Positions 11,752 to 23,733 of a stretch of 64,000 bases of DNA are shown piece by piece. The notes beneath the pieces are model-generated. The model saw only the letters and a list, made by a program, of their open reading frames with translations, ran no database searches and was not told the origin of the DNA. The DNA comes from Strongyloides papillosus. Lineage: Eukaryota > Nematoda > Chromadorea > Rhabditida > Strongyloididae. Both the position numbers and the translations under genes were made by a program. Within the stretch, counting starts at the first letter, position 1. The number at the start of each line of letters is the position of its first letter. The DNA lies in assembly GCA_005656395.1 (NCBI GenBank), contig SRSI01000010.1, positions 2,418,001 through 2,482,000 on the forward strand. Reading direction: 5' to 3'.

Positions 11752-13003
11752 AAGAAAATAGATAAAAAAGTAAAAGATATAGGCTCCAAATATAATTTAT
11801 CTTATAATTTTTTTTACAATAATAATAATAGCTTTTTATATTCTAAACAAAATATAAATATATTTAATAAATTTCTAATTACTTTTAAAATGATTTTGAT
11901 TTAATTAACCATCTCCAATATGTACATACATTTATTGTAAATGGACCCACAAATGATGGGGGAAAAAAGAAAATGAAAGTATATTGTTAAGGAAATTAAA
12001 AATTTTGCAATTATTTGATATAGTTAAACTTTATAACAAACACTTTATTTTATTGAAATGTTAAAGATTATATTATCAGTTGGGGAATTATTTAATTTAA
12101 AATGAAAAAGAAGTGGGCCGAAAAAAAATTAAAAAATATTAGTATATAATAGAAAAGTTTTACCATATTCTTTAAAAATTTAACCATGAAAATTATAATT
12201 TGTTCCAAATAATAAGAAAAATTTTAATTTTTTTGCTATTTTTAGATTATGATGTTTCCTATAACCCATTTTATTTTTTACATTTCAGTTTTAATAAACT
12301 ATATTTATGTTTATAGGTTTTTTTTTATGAATTTCCTTATTGTACAAATGGATAAGTCATTAAATAATTATTTAACTATATATAGTAAATGTTACCCTAG
12401 CAATAAATTTATTTTGAAGAAAATCTTTTATTAATTTCATTCATAAAAATACACCAAAAAACATTTATCAATCATCTGTTAATAATTTTCTTCTTCAAAT
12501 TTCATTCTTTCCCTTTCAATGGTTGTTTTTCATTTATAAATTAAATATTAATTTTGAAATATTACTAAATATATGTTATATTTGATTGAAAAAACTAAAA
12601 ATTGCTGTGTATTGTTATTGAAGTAAAATATTAATAATGGACTACTCCTTCTACAATTGTATATATCTCACTTTAGCAAAAATATATCTTCCATACTTTT
12701 TTAAAAAAATTATTATTTTACTTCTATTTACCATATTTTGATTTTATTTTTATTGTATAATATTATTTTTACTCAAAAAGGGTGTTATAATGGAAGATAG
12801 GTTCTAAAATATTATTAATAATTTGCGCCGTTTTAAGGTTGAATGATTTTTAATAATATATATTAAAATATGAAATATATTTATTTTACCATATTTAGTC
12901 CTTTTAATATTTATAAATAGTGTATAGAATTATTTTTTAAAATATATTGTAATTACATGCTTTATTTTAGTTTAATGACACAAAGATTGATTGGTAATTA
13001 ATA
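11752..13003. other. Intergenic, AT-rich
   Basis: There are 1.25 kb between the CUB gene and the Cys-loop receptor gene, both on the plus strand. A 61-codon frame at 12249 is hydrophobic, AT-driven and not called. I see no RNA gene. Confidence 0.5.
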
Positions 13004-14997
13004 ATGAAACTTATTTTATTATTAATATTTTTTAAACTACCTTCAACATATCAAGAATCTCCTTCTTCATATGGAAATAAAAATAACTTTAAACCAAGTA
13101 AGAATATTTCACTATATCCAGGTAGAATTTACCTCGATAAAATAAAATTTTTTGATGGAACGTATACAAAAATTAATGAAGAAAAAAATCCTAATAAATA
13201 TCAAACTGAAAAAACAAATGATGATGAAATAAAAATTATTGATTTAAATAAAGAAACTACAATGGTAGATTCAATAGCAAATTTAGAAGATATTAATTCA
13301 TTGTATAAAAATATTACAACTGAAGATTATTATAACTTAATTAATTCTATTAAGGGAAATGAAAATTTTAATCCGTTAAAAAGGCTTGTTGATGATTTAA
13401 CTGATCCAGAATACTATGAAAAATCTGTCCATCCAAGAATTGATTTTAAACTACCAACAAATATAAACGTTTCAATGAGTTTATATCAAATTTTAGAAGT
13501 TGTAAGTTTTTATAAATTTTTATTTTATAATTAACTTTAAAGAACGAAAGATTACAATCAATAACAGTGAACGTGTGGATGGTTCAAGATTGGTATGATG
13601 AATTTTTAAATTGGAATCCAGATGATTATTCAGGAATACAACAATTAATTTTACCATATGATCAAGTATGGACACCAGATACATATTTATATAATTCAGA
13701 AAGTTTAGAACAAAAGAAGACAGAATCATTGATGAATGTAATTGTAACAGCTAACCCAAATTCCTCTTCTGGTGCACATGTTAGATTAATGTTTCCAGCA
13801 ATATATAAATTTTCTTGTTCAATGTCAGTAAAATTTTTTCCCTATGATCAACAAAACGTTTCAATGATATTTTCATCTTGGACACATGATTCAAGTGTAA
13901 TTGATTACCATTATACAACAGAAGATGTCAATCTTAAAAATATGGCACCTAATGATGAATGGGAAGTGATATCATTTAAATTTACAAGAATTCCTGTTAA
14001 ATATAAATGTTGTAAGAATCCCTGGGTTATGTTATATGCTCATCTTTTTATCAAAAGAAAACCATTGTATTATATAATTAATCTTGTCCTTCCAACATCC
14101 ATAATAACGGTTGTTGCCGTAACAGGATTCTTTACACCAAGTAGTTCTGATAGTGAACGAAATGAAAAATTATATCTTGGTATTAATACGCTTTTAACCA
14201 TGAGTATTATGCTTCTAATGGTTTGCAATAAAATGCCATCAACATCTAATTATGTTCCATTAATGGGCTGGTATTATATGTGCATAATTTTTATTATCGT
14301 ATTTGGAACTTTTATGGCAACATTAGTTTTATTTTTGCATAGAAAAAAGATAAATGTATCACCGCTACCAAAAATGGTAAGAAAAATATTAATGCATAAT
14401 TATTTATGGTGGATTATTCTTGAACCACCAATACAATTAGTAGAAATATGGATGGAGTATGGATTTGTATCAGAAAAAAGATTAAGCATACAACAAATAG
14501 ACACAGAATTGTTGGAATTTTTAGAAGAATTAGCTGAATATAACGACAATGACAATTTATCTATCGAATCATCAAATTTTTTTAAAGAAATGTCAAGACG
14601 ACTAAAAGAATATGATGTATATGAATACCAAAAAAGAATGGATAAAATAACACGTCAATATGCCTTATTACTAAAAGCTAAACAGCAGAAAAATTTTTCA
14701 AATAGAGCAATAACAAATTTTGGTACCCTCCAAAGTACAGTGAATGGTGCTTCAATAAAAACAATCAAAAGTACATCATCTAATTATTATTGTAATGAAA
14801 GGAGGCCTAGAGCCAATAAGATGTTTCAATTAAACCATATTTTTATAAAAAAACAAAAATTAGCTAGAAGAAGTGCATTGGAGTGGGAGTACTTTTCTAA
14901 CGTCCTTGATAGAGTTCTTCTAGTTATTTTTACACTCATAAGTTTATCCTTTTTCATGTTACTGGCCTTTTTTGATCACGTACACCCACAATTATAA
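13004..14997 (+). CDS. Nicotinic-type Cys-loop receptor subunit with a broken Cys-loop
   Basis: Exons 13004-13501 and 13543-14997 (phase 0) give 650 residues. A signal peptide (MKLILLLIFFKLPSTYQ) is followed by about 100 low-complexity residues and then a ligand-binding domain with WMVQDWYDEFLNWNPDDYSG and VWTPDTYLYNS. The Cys-loop reads CSMSVKFFPYDQQNV: the first Cys is present but the second, normally 14 positions later, is Val. Loop C keeps vicinal cysteines (VKYKCCKNPW), as in alpha subunits. TM1-TM3 run from LYYIINLVLPTS; TM2 is NEKLYLGINTLLTMSIMLL with Glu at the cytoplasmic ring, suggesting a cation channel. A long intracellular loop and TM4 (RVLLVIFTLISLSFFMLL) complete the fold. It looks intact otherwise. 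I cannot assign a specific C. elegans ortholog. Confidence 0.88.
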
Positions 14998-16474
14998 ATT
15001 TATATATTTATTTTAATAGTTTAATAAAAAAAATTTCTTATAATTTTCTTTCTAATGACGACATAGTGAACAAGAAATTATAGAAAATAATATACTGTAT
15101 CAACATACTTTAGTTTCTCTAATACATTTCTTAACAACTATTTAGAACATTAAAAATTAATTATTTTTTCTATGATTTTATAAGATGATATCATTTTTCT
15201 CTTTATAGGATTGCATAAATAAATTTTAAGAAAAATTAAATTGTTAAATTAAAATAATAAACTTATTATGTAATTAAATGCATAATGAAAACTAGGGCAC
15301 ATTAAACAATTGAAGATGTTATGAAACATTCTATACCTAAAAAGAAAATCAAAAAAGAGACAGTAATAAATTTAGAAGTTAACATTTATATTCTTAAAAA
15401 AATGGTATATAAAAAACCACCTCACTTATAGTCAAAAGAAATAAATTTTAGATACACTAGATTTTTTATTCATTTTGTTCATTAAAATAATTGATATGCC
15501 TGATCAAATAAATATCTCTTTCTTAAATGTCACAAAAAATGAGCATAATAATTGATAAACTGACCTATATAATAAAAAATGTTAGAAGAAAGATTAAACT
15601 ACATGATGTTTTGAGTAAAAAATACTAATGTTAAAAAGTGTAAACACGTATATTATTATTCTAAACATTATAAATTGACTTTGTTAGTGATCCTCACAAA
15701 GATGCTTAGATTTTATAGAGGTATTTATTACTACCATATTCTATTTAAAATTAATTATCTTTTCTTAACCATACTACAATTCATTTGTTTACTTAATTAA
15801 TCTTGGTATTGTTTTTTTATAACAATAAATTTTAATTTCAAAACTTAAAATAAGTGTTAAGATGTCTGTTCAGTCATAAATATATCAAAACTAATGAGGA
15901 AGAATATTGAAAATATGGAAAAGAACAAAGAAAAGAATTTATTCATTGATCAATCCTCCATTATAGATGTTAACAAAACTGGACTTGACAGATTTAAATC
16001 ATGATAGACAAACACTATAAGGAACAATAACAAATTAATCGATGTCAAATATTTACAATTTAAAAATATTGTTGAAAATCTATCTAACAACATACACAAA
16101 ACTTATTTATATTTATTCATCGTTATTCCTAAGTGGAATTTTAATATTCCCATACCGTTTTTAATCTTATTATTGTTAATCATCATAATATTTATTTTAT
16201 TATTTTAAAAATTTTATGTTCTCTAAATGTAAAAAAATCATATTTCCTCTAAAACAGTTAACTTCCCGAACAAATTATTTTTTGATCTTTATTTCTAAAG
16301 AATGTCCAAATATTCTAAAAACATGTTAAACAGTGGTAGTCAAATGATAACATGTTAAACCATAAATATTTTCTTTTCTTTATTTAGAGTACCCTATTTT
16401 ACCGCAAAAATTTTTATTTCTAAAATTAACCTTTTTGCAACATTTTACCAAACAGTAAATATTTTTTTAGATGA
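14998..16474. other. Intergenic, AT-rich
   Basis: These 1.5 kb lie between the receptor and the KASH-like gene. No coding frame or RNA gene was recognised. A pair of 11-base direct repeats near the 3' end is listed separately. The region ends in a TTTTTTTAG acceptor that abuts two overlapping ATGs. Confidence 0.5.
16321..16360. repeat. Direct repeat ACATGTTAAAC, two copies
   Basis: Identical 11-base copies lie at 16321-16331 and 16350-16360, each containing the palindrome ACATGT. They are about 115-150 bases upstream of the KASH-like gene start. This could be a paired transcription-factor site or chance in AT-rich DNA. Confidence 0.35.
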
Positions 16475-18297
16475 ATGAAGGATTATTCTAACAAGCTAAT
16501 TATGGATACTAGCAAATTATACTTTTTTAACGATGACACACAGACAAATGAAAATCTTACAACTTTATTGGATATTAACGCAACTAAATTCTATAACAAA
16601 AACAGAGGACGATTTGCAGAATTGTCTAAAAATGATGAAATTTTTATTCGAAATATAGAAAAAAATATTTCATCTTTTGAGAAGAAAATAGATGAATATG
16701 AAAGTGAAATTAAGACTATAGAATATGATGAAAGTATTAGTTATAAATTAGAAAGGAAGCTAGGCAAACTTAATTTTGAAGTTTCAATTATAAGTTGTAT
16801 GTTGCTAGACAAAAAAAATAATACAAAAGTTAAGAAATTTCTTGATTCTTTAACAAAAATATTTGAAAGTATCAATAATTTACACGACTGTATATATGAA
16901 TTTGCTAACTTTAACGAAGCCTTAGTGGAAATTAAAAATATAAATCATAAAATGTGTAATTCTTATTCTGGTTCTGAAGAAGATATGTTTCAATTTGTAA
17001 GTATAATTAGATCTGTTGAGTTAATGTTAATGGTTATAAAAAATCCCAGTTATACATTAAGATTGCGGTCTTGGTTAAATATTTCGAGAGAAAAATACTT
17101 TAAATATATGAAATCAAAGAATAGTAATGATAAACGGGATATGTACTATGAAGAAGTCATGTATTGCATTCAAAATATAATTGAGGAAGATAAAAAGTTC
17201 CAAAAAATTGTTTGTAATGGATTGTGTGAAGCTGAAATTATTTTAGAACAATTAAATAGTCATCAAGAAGAAATTATTGAGTTGAGTTTTAAAATTGAGG
17301 AATATGAAAAAATGTCAATTTTTGCAGATGAATCATCGTTTGAAAGAGGAAAACAAAATTTAGAAGTTTTACTAAATGATGTTAATGATAAAATAAGCAA
17401 ATTATCAGAAGATATTGAAAATGAGAAAAATTTTATTTTACATTTTATAGATATTTGGGACTCTTGGAGACATTTTCTTGAATTTAATCCAAAAAATGAC
17501 GATTTAGATGTTTCTCAACTAAAAAATTGGAAAAAAGAGGGGCAACATATCATAGATAGTTGGTCATTATTCAAAATTGAATATCATGCAAGACAAAAAC
17601 ATTTTCTCACTGGTGATGAGCTACTAGATAAACTTTCTCAAAATGGTAATGATCGTTTGGTGGATGACTACAAACAGTATGTTAATAAAGTTATTAAAAA
17701 AGTTACTGAAGATTCTTTCCGTTTCTCATTAGTTGGAAATAGCATTGATGAAATATTTGTTTTAAAAAATTTTGATGAAACTATAACTGAGTTGGAAGAA
17801 AGTAACATAAACGACTCCGATGTTAATATTGACTTTATTGTTTCTGATGATATAAATAATCTGATTACCGAATTTGATTCTATACACATTAACGAAGCAA
17901 ATAAACGACAAAGTATAACAATTGAGATAAAAGAATTACATCATTCAGAGGAAACTTCAGGAATTATAGATGATCATGAAGACGAAGGAACTATAGAATC
18001 AGACATGACTATACCTGATGAAAGTCTGTCTGAAAATTCATTTGAATTTTATGAGACAGATAGTGAAAAAAGACCAATAAGTCCTATACGTGGAAATCTT
18101 TGTATATCTCTATTACGGGTTATTTTTTCGACGGTAAGGAAATATTTTTATTTAAATTTATATTATTTTAGACAATTTTTGCATTTGGTATTTTTTTTAT
18201 TTTTGTGCTATACTATGGACGTGAAGAATTTTTACCCTGTTGTTTACGAGAGTTTTGGTGGACTCATTTTAGAAGAAATGGAAGAACACCTTACTAA
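16475..18297 (+). CDS. Coiled-coil tail-anchored protein with KASH-like C-terminus
   Basis: Exon 1 is 16475-18133 and exon 2 is 18172-18297 (intron GTAAGG...TTTTAG, phase 0), giving 594 residues. Reading through the intron gives a different, unlikely tail. Residues about 40-440 are predicted helical with Leu/Ile/Lys/Glu patterns like spectrin repeats. An acidic, Ser-rich linker (about 450-535) follows, then one TM helix (SLLRVIFSTTIFAFGIFFIF) and a short luminal tail of about 26 residues with LPCCLREFWW ending RRNGRTPY. Single C-terminal TM, membrane-proximal Cys, tail length and a terminal N-G-x-x-P-x resemble KASH domains (usually NGPPPx), which bind SUN proteins across the nuclear envelope. 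UNC-83 is a possible relative. The KASH call is inference; no named ortholog is recognised. The TTTTTTTAG acceptor abuts the start. Confidence 0.6.
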
Positions 18298-18478
18298 ATT
18301 TATTATTGTTATATGTATATAAAAATTAACCATACTAATTTATGCATATTTTTTATCTTTTTGTTTTTACTATAAATGACTACTATATATACATCTACCC
18401 AAATGATTTGTAATCTTTATTTTTTCATTATATTTTCTCAGTCTCTTTAATCTATTTTCATTATTCCTTTGTTTTACA

Positions 18479-19086
18479 ATGGATGCCCCAAACACTTCGT
18501 CTTTTAATAGCAGTCTTTTCGATCTAACTCAAGAAGCTAATAAGACCAAATTCTATAGAGATTATAATTTTCCTTATGTAAATCCTATCTTTAATCAAGA
18601 TGATGACAATAATGGTCGTGATATTATTGAAATTACAAAAGAGGACGAGAATAGTAAAAATCCACTACTTTCTACATTTCCAAATCTATTTATCACAAAG
18701 TTATTTGATAATAAAATACTTAAAAAGAATTGTTTTGCTAGAAGTGCAGATGTAGCCAAAAATGTAATTAGAACTGAATATACTTTGGAGTGTCTTAAAT
18801 TTATGCTTGATGATTTGGACAAGAAAACAATGGAGTTAGAGGAAAAATATTGTCATAATAACATGAGAACAATATTAGCAAAAGGCGAATTAGAGATTGT
18901 AAGTTTTATATATGTGATTTTTTTGGTAACTAATTTTTATAGTATGAAAAATCATTGGAGGCTTTTATTGAGAAGCATCAAAATCTATTGGATAAAGGAA
19001 CTCCTAATATTGAAGTACTTCATAGTGATTTGAATCGTCTTGAAAGACACTGGAATCTGATAGTAAGATTTACTTCTAAATTATAA
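18479..19086 (+). CDS. Small predicted helical protein, unrecognised
   Basis: Exons 18479-18898 and 18943-19086 (phase 0; donor GTAAGT, acceptor TTTATAG) give 187 residues. The N-terminal 75 residues are polar and acidic. The rest is helix-rich, with YTLECLKFMLDDLDKKTMELEEKY, KSLEAFIEKHQNLLDKG and LHSDLNRLERHWNLI resembling spectrin-like heptads. There is no signal peptide or TM segment. A good donor (GTAAGA at 19063) lies just before the stop, so the true gene may continue, but no acceptor in phase links it to the four-TM gene downstream. It sits directly after the KASH-like gene on the same strand. I do not recognise the family. Confidence 0.45.
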
Positions 19087-19720
19087 AACCTAATCACTTT
19101 ACATTAATTTACTTTTTTAATTTAATAATATAAGAAAATAATTTATTTTTAGAGATGATTTAAATATATAAATATTACCCTAAAATACAAAACTACTTTA
19201 AAATCTACATATAAATAGAGGACGAAATAAATAGTTAATTAAGTATGGTATAATCATTCATAGTAAAAATTAATATACATAATATGCATGAAATTGTTTA
19301 CAAAATAATTTGAGATGCATGAAAGTTTTCCTGACTCGTAAAGTGAAAATACATATGTTTTTTTCTTTATCAATTCATTTTACAAAATATAGTTTTTACA
19401 TTAATTTTCAAATCAATCTTAGTCATTTTTTAGTATAAGCCATATGGAATGATATGAAAAGTATAGGAATTGTAAGGAAAATTCTTTGAATTTATCATAG
19501 TGTTTAGGAAATAAAAATAAAAAATAATTAGTAATAACGGGAATGTTATTTAAAAATAGATGAATGATTTTGCTTAAAATACGTTTAATATATGACAAAG
19601 AATGAAATAAATTCATAATGCTTTTTTGTATTTTTAACGCCTTAGTCTTCGATTACTATATTTAGTGTTTCGTTCTATCTTATTCTTTTATTGTAAAATT
19701 TTGTTATTTACCTCTACGAA
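19087..19720. other. Intergenic or possible intron, AT-rich
   Basis: The 634 bases show no supported exon. A minus-strand frame at 19419-19616 is hydrophobic, AT-driven and not called. Confidence 0.4.
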
Positions 19721-20792
19721 ATGTTTCAAAAAAAAGAAATAGAAGAAATAAGAGAGAGGTATGTTTTATTATAAGTTAAATATTTATTATTTCATATCTA
19801 GTTATTCTCCTATTTATGAGGAATTTTTGCAATATCATGAAAGTATTATACATCAAAGTTTACCATTAAAAAATTTTAAAGATGAATGTGAATTGGTGGA
19901 AACAAGAATGATAAAGACTTTTACAAAGGATGTTTGTGATGAAGATGAGGAATTACCTTATATAGGTGAAAGTGGTTGTGTAAACTTTGAAGCTCATGAT
20001 TCGTCTTTGGTTGTATCTAGTGAAATTGATGAAAAATGTTTCGATTCAATTGATAGTGACACAGAAATGGAAAAATCATTCAAAAAGAGAGATGAATTTA
20101 CTAAAAAAGTTCATTTTGAAGATGATGGAACAGAGTATGACAATTTAAGAGATAACATTTGTTGGTGGTTAGATAAAAAAAGAGATCGTAGAAAAAGTTA
20201 TGAGGAAATGATACCACTTAGCCGAAGAAGTTCAAAAGATGATGTAGAAAAATATAGGAAAGAAGATATTACTAATTTATCTACTAGAAAAACTAAACTT
20301 TCAATATGTCTCAGGATATTAAAATATTTTTTTTCCCTTCTCCTAATCCTAATTCCTTTATTTTTATTTCTATTAGCTTTTTTTGGTTTTGGATTGTGTG
20401 ACATCAAACCAACAGTTCCAAATACATTATATTTTATTGGATCATTTATACTCCTTTTATTTATTCTAACAATTTTACTTTCATTGGATTGGTCTCCACC
20501 TATAGCTATATTCTTAGTAATTCTTTTAATTATTGTTAGTATTATTTTAACAGGATTAGCTGCTTTCGGTAATTTTTTATTTTTTAATAATAATATCTTT
20601 TTTTCAGTAACTTATTGGTTTTCTGATTTCTATTATCTCCTTCAACAACAACCAGCACATTGCCCAACACTTTATTGCAGTGATAGAAGCGTATTTTCAT
20701 ATGTTGTTGCAATAATTTTATCATGGTTCTCTTTGGGAATAATTATATACCTTAATAGGAAAAATTTTCCTAAAGTTTTTAACTTTCAATAA
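19721..20792 (+). CDS. Four-TM membrane protein, possibly TMEM272-like
   Basis: Exon 1 (19721-19758, MFQKKEIEEIRE) joins exon 2 (19802-20792) in phase 2, giving 342 residues. The first about 190 residues are polar, cytosolic and charged, with RRSSKDDVEKYRKED. Four hydrophobic helices follow: FFSLLLILIPLFLFLLAFFG, a second beginning LYFIGSFILLLFIL, a third at IAIFLVILLIIVSIILTG, and VFSYVVAIILSWFSLGIII. After TM1 there is GLCDIKPTVPNTLYFIGS, reminiscent of the C-x-I-x-P-x-I-P motif before TM2 in TMEM272-like proteins. The loop before TM4 has a Cys pair (HCPTLYCSD). Function is unknown. Upstream sequence has an in-frame stop at 19694, so this ATG is the only supported start. Confidence 0.6.
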
Positions 20793-20898
20793 CAAGAAAT
20801 TTGACTATTATAACATCTTTCATTATAAAATTATTATTATTAACAATTAAATTTTCTTTCACTATATAATATTCTCTTTCATTAGTTTAATATCAGTT

Positions 20899-21222
20899 AT
20901 GTTCGAATTAAAATTATTCCTCTTAATTAGTGGATCACTTTTTTTTTCTGTGTATGGTCAAGATACAAATGATAAAACAATTAATAGAAAATTTATATAT
21001 GATGAAGTTTATAAACCACATGGAGAAATTGCTCCAGTAAAAGAATGGTATGAAGTTCATCAATTTCAACTAATACTCTTTGGGTTTCAACTTACTCTTT
21101 TCATTATTATTGTTATCGTTGGATGGGATCACATAAAACACTTCTGTTTTGGTGAGGATGAATCAAATTCAATGTCTATTGAAGATTTAATGAAAAAACA
21201 ATTAGAAGAAAATCAAAAATAA
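20899..21222 (+). CDS. Small single-pass membrane protein, unrecognised
   Basis: A single exon of 107 residues. A signal peptide (FLLISGSLFFSVYGQ) is followed by about 40 polar lumenal residues (NRKFIYDEVYKPHGEIAPVKEW), one TM helix (LILFGFQLTLFIIIVIVG) and a 35-residue acidic cytosolic tail (DESNSMSIEDLMKKQLEENQK). The features make a real type I membrane protein likely, but I do not recognise a family. It lies 106 bases after the four-TM gene on the same strand. No splice acceptor is obvious immediately before the ATG. Confidence 0.6.
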   Translation: MFELKLFLLISGSLFFSVYGQDTNDKTINRKFIYDEVYKPHGEIAPVKEWYEVHQFQLILFGFQLTLFIIIVIVGWDHIKHFCFGEDESNSMSIEDLMKKQLEENQK

Positions 21223-22649
21223 TTAATACAGATGTAATAAATTTTCTACGCATTAACATTTCTTTAATCATTTACAAATAAATATTTAAATAAAATTTTA
21301 ATATATGTTATTATCATAAGCAAAAGATATGATTTTTAATTTTAAAACAATTAAGTTGCTTTTTCATTCTCTATAATTCAAACATCATATGATTATTTAT
21401 AGTCGCATATAGAATCATAATATTTTTGCAATAAGAAAAATTTTACTGTTAATCGTATACTTTTCTTTGATTACCTGTTGATATTATTTTATTTCGATAA
21501 CTTTTTTAATATGGAAGACAATCTTCATTCTTAAAAACAAAATGACTTTTATTTATTTTACAATAAAAAATTTTAAAACTTAAGATATTTTTATGTTTTA
21601 TGTAATTACTTGTGGGTAGATGCTACTCCCCCATCCACTTTTTTCATAATAAAGTATATATTAAATTATTTATACTTAAATAAACAATGTTAATTATCTT
21701 AGATAGACATTTTATATAACAACTTTTAATAAAGATATTAATTTTTATTTGAACTTCCTTTACCCTTTACCACCAGGAAACATTTTTTAAACAAATACTT
21801 TTTTAATTATTTAATGAGTCATAGATGATTTTCCTAATAACACTTTCATTTTGTTCTTCATTTATGTAAATATTACGTACTTGAGAGGATACTTTTGATG
21901 ATTAACACATTGTAATAATTCAATCCTCATCATAACTCAATTTGGAAAGTAAAAGGATGATTAAAAATAATTCTTTTATAATAGATAAACGTAAAAATAG
22001 CATCTAAATGTCTCATCTTTGATAAGGCTCATGTGTCATGCTTTCCATTTCAACAGTCCCGCAATACACGTATATGCTTTTCAAGCACCAACTAATATAA
22101 AATTATATTTAAATAAAAATTTTCTTTTGCTTACCCTTTAAATTAACTGCGGTATTTTCGATTTACTTTTATCAACCATCATAAATATAGTTTTAACTCG
22201 ATATTTTATTTTACCTTTACATTTCTTTTCACTCACACAGGCTAGTTAAATTTTTTTTATCTTTTTTTTATACAATAAAATAAAAATCTGTTCGATTTAA
22301 TTTTTAATTGTTGTCTGATTTTTTTATCAATAATATTTTTACAAAAAATTATTAATTTATATATATATTTAATGAAATTACGAATATTTTTACATGAAAC
22401 ATATATGAGTCAAATGTTAATTTAAATCCTAACACACTATTTTATAGATTATTGTTATTGAAGTTATCATTTGGGTTAAATATTATTTACAATAAAACAC
22501 TATTATATGTCGATTGAAATAAAACATTTAAAAATACCAAAACAAACAAAGTAACAAATAATTGTATTGATATATTTCTAAAACTACTGACATATATAAG
22601 AAGATTTGAATGCATATATTTACTTTTTAAATAGGAATAATATAAAGCA
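21223..22649. other. Intergenic, 5' region of TMEM272-like gene
   Basis: These 1.4 kb are AT-rich, with more complex stretches at about 21610-21640 and 22010-22100 (for example CAACAGTCCCGCAATACACG). Such islands may be regulatory. No gene is called. Confidence 0.45.
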
Positions 22650-23733
22650 ATGAAGCTTGTAGATGCGTATGATGAAGTTTCTCTCTCACGTCAAGGTAGT
22701 AATAATCCCCAAAGTAGTCCTTATCAAAACAGAGTGTACAATGATACTGTTCAAGGTTCCGGATACTCCAGATATGGGGGAAACAAGTAATTTTATTTAC
22801 TTTTCTATAATATAATATATATTTATTTATTCAAAAATTTTCAGTAAACGCCCACCTTTGATAAGTAATATTGGAAATGGTGGTAAGAATTACTCTGGAG
22901 ACAGTATGTCAAATGCTACATACACTAAATATTTTAGAACTCCTCAAAATGAAAAACACAATTATGGTAATAGTAGATATCCCTCAGAATCCGTTAGATT
23001 AAAAATATCTAATGAGGATAATATTACAGAAACATCTAGAAGAACAGAAAAATTAAGCGATGTTTTTACACAATCTGATGATACAACAGAATTTATAAAA
23101 AATCTAAAAACTGTTATTGGATCTAGCATACCTGATTGTAAGTTAATTCTTATTTATTTCCAATAATAAGTTTATTTTTAGATATATATTACTTAATATT
23201 GTTTTGTTTGTCCATATTTGGAGTAGTTTGTATTTTAGTAGCTTCTTTTAATTTCCCATTCTGTAGAATTGAAGAAATGATCTCAGTATATTTGTTAGTG
23301 TCAGGACTTTTGACAGTAATTTTCACAATAACACTATCAATGCAAAGATGTTGTGTGATACCGAAGCGTCAACTTCGATTGAGAAAAATGAAAGCTTTAA
23401 ATTCACATACAAATAACAGAAATGTTCTAGGAGAAGTATGTATAAGTGGTGTCAATGTTATAATTTTTATTGTCATTATTGTTTGGACAATACTAGGTTG
23501 GTTCATTTTTTATTTTCTTCTAGTATTTATTTATTATTTTTTTAGGATGTATATGGGTATTTGGAAATATTCAATATGTTCATTATAGTCAAGGAATGTT
23601 TGAAGAACATTACTGCGATGCTGTACTATACCGAACAGCTTTTGCTTCCGTAAGTCTATACTTAATTATATTTGCAACGCTCCTATTATCAATGGCTGGA
23701 TTAATGTGTTATGGGTTGTCAAAGACAAAGTAA
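22650..23733 (+). CDS. TMEM272-like four-TM protein
   Basis: Four exons, 22650-22786, 22845-23137, 23182-23496 and 23546-23733, give 310 residues; phases 2, 1 and 1 all match. About 145 polar N-terminal residues precede four TM helices: YYLILFCLSIFGVVCILVAS, then FCRIEEMISVYLLVSGLLTV with the family-like Cys and Glu before TM2, VNVIIFIVIIVWTILG, and SVSLYLIIFATLLLSMAGL. The lumenal loop has WVFGNIQYVHYSQGMFEEHYC. This order (Cys-containing strap before TM2, W-x-I-x-G-x-x-W after TM3, Y-C before TM4) is that of invertebrate TMEM272-like proteins, whose function is unknown. The third donor is GTTGGT, weaker than its neighbours, but the join restores the family motif WTILGCIWVFGN. Confidence 0.75.

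Noticed and set aside
12249..12434. 61-codon frame in spacer
   Set aside because: Phe/Tyr/Ile-rich product typical of random AT-rich DNA; no start context or homology.
19062..19802. Fusion of the helical protein gene to the four-TM gene
   Set aside because: The donor at 19063 is phase 0, while the only acceptor entering the four-TM frame at 19802 needs phase 2, and the MFQKKE exon has an in-frame stop upstream at 19694.
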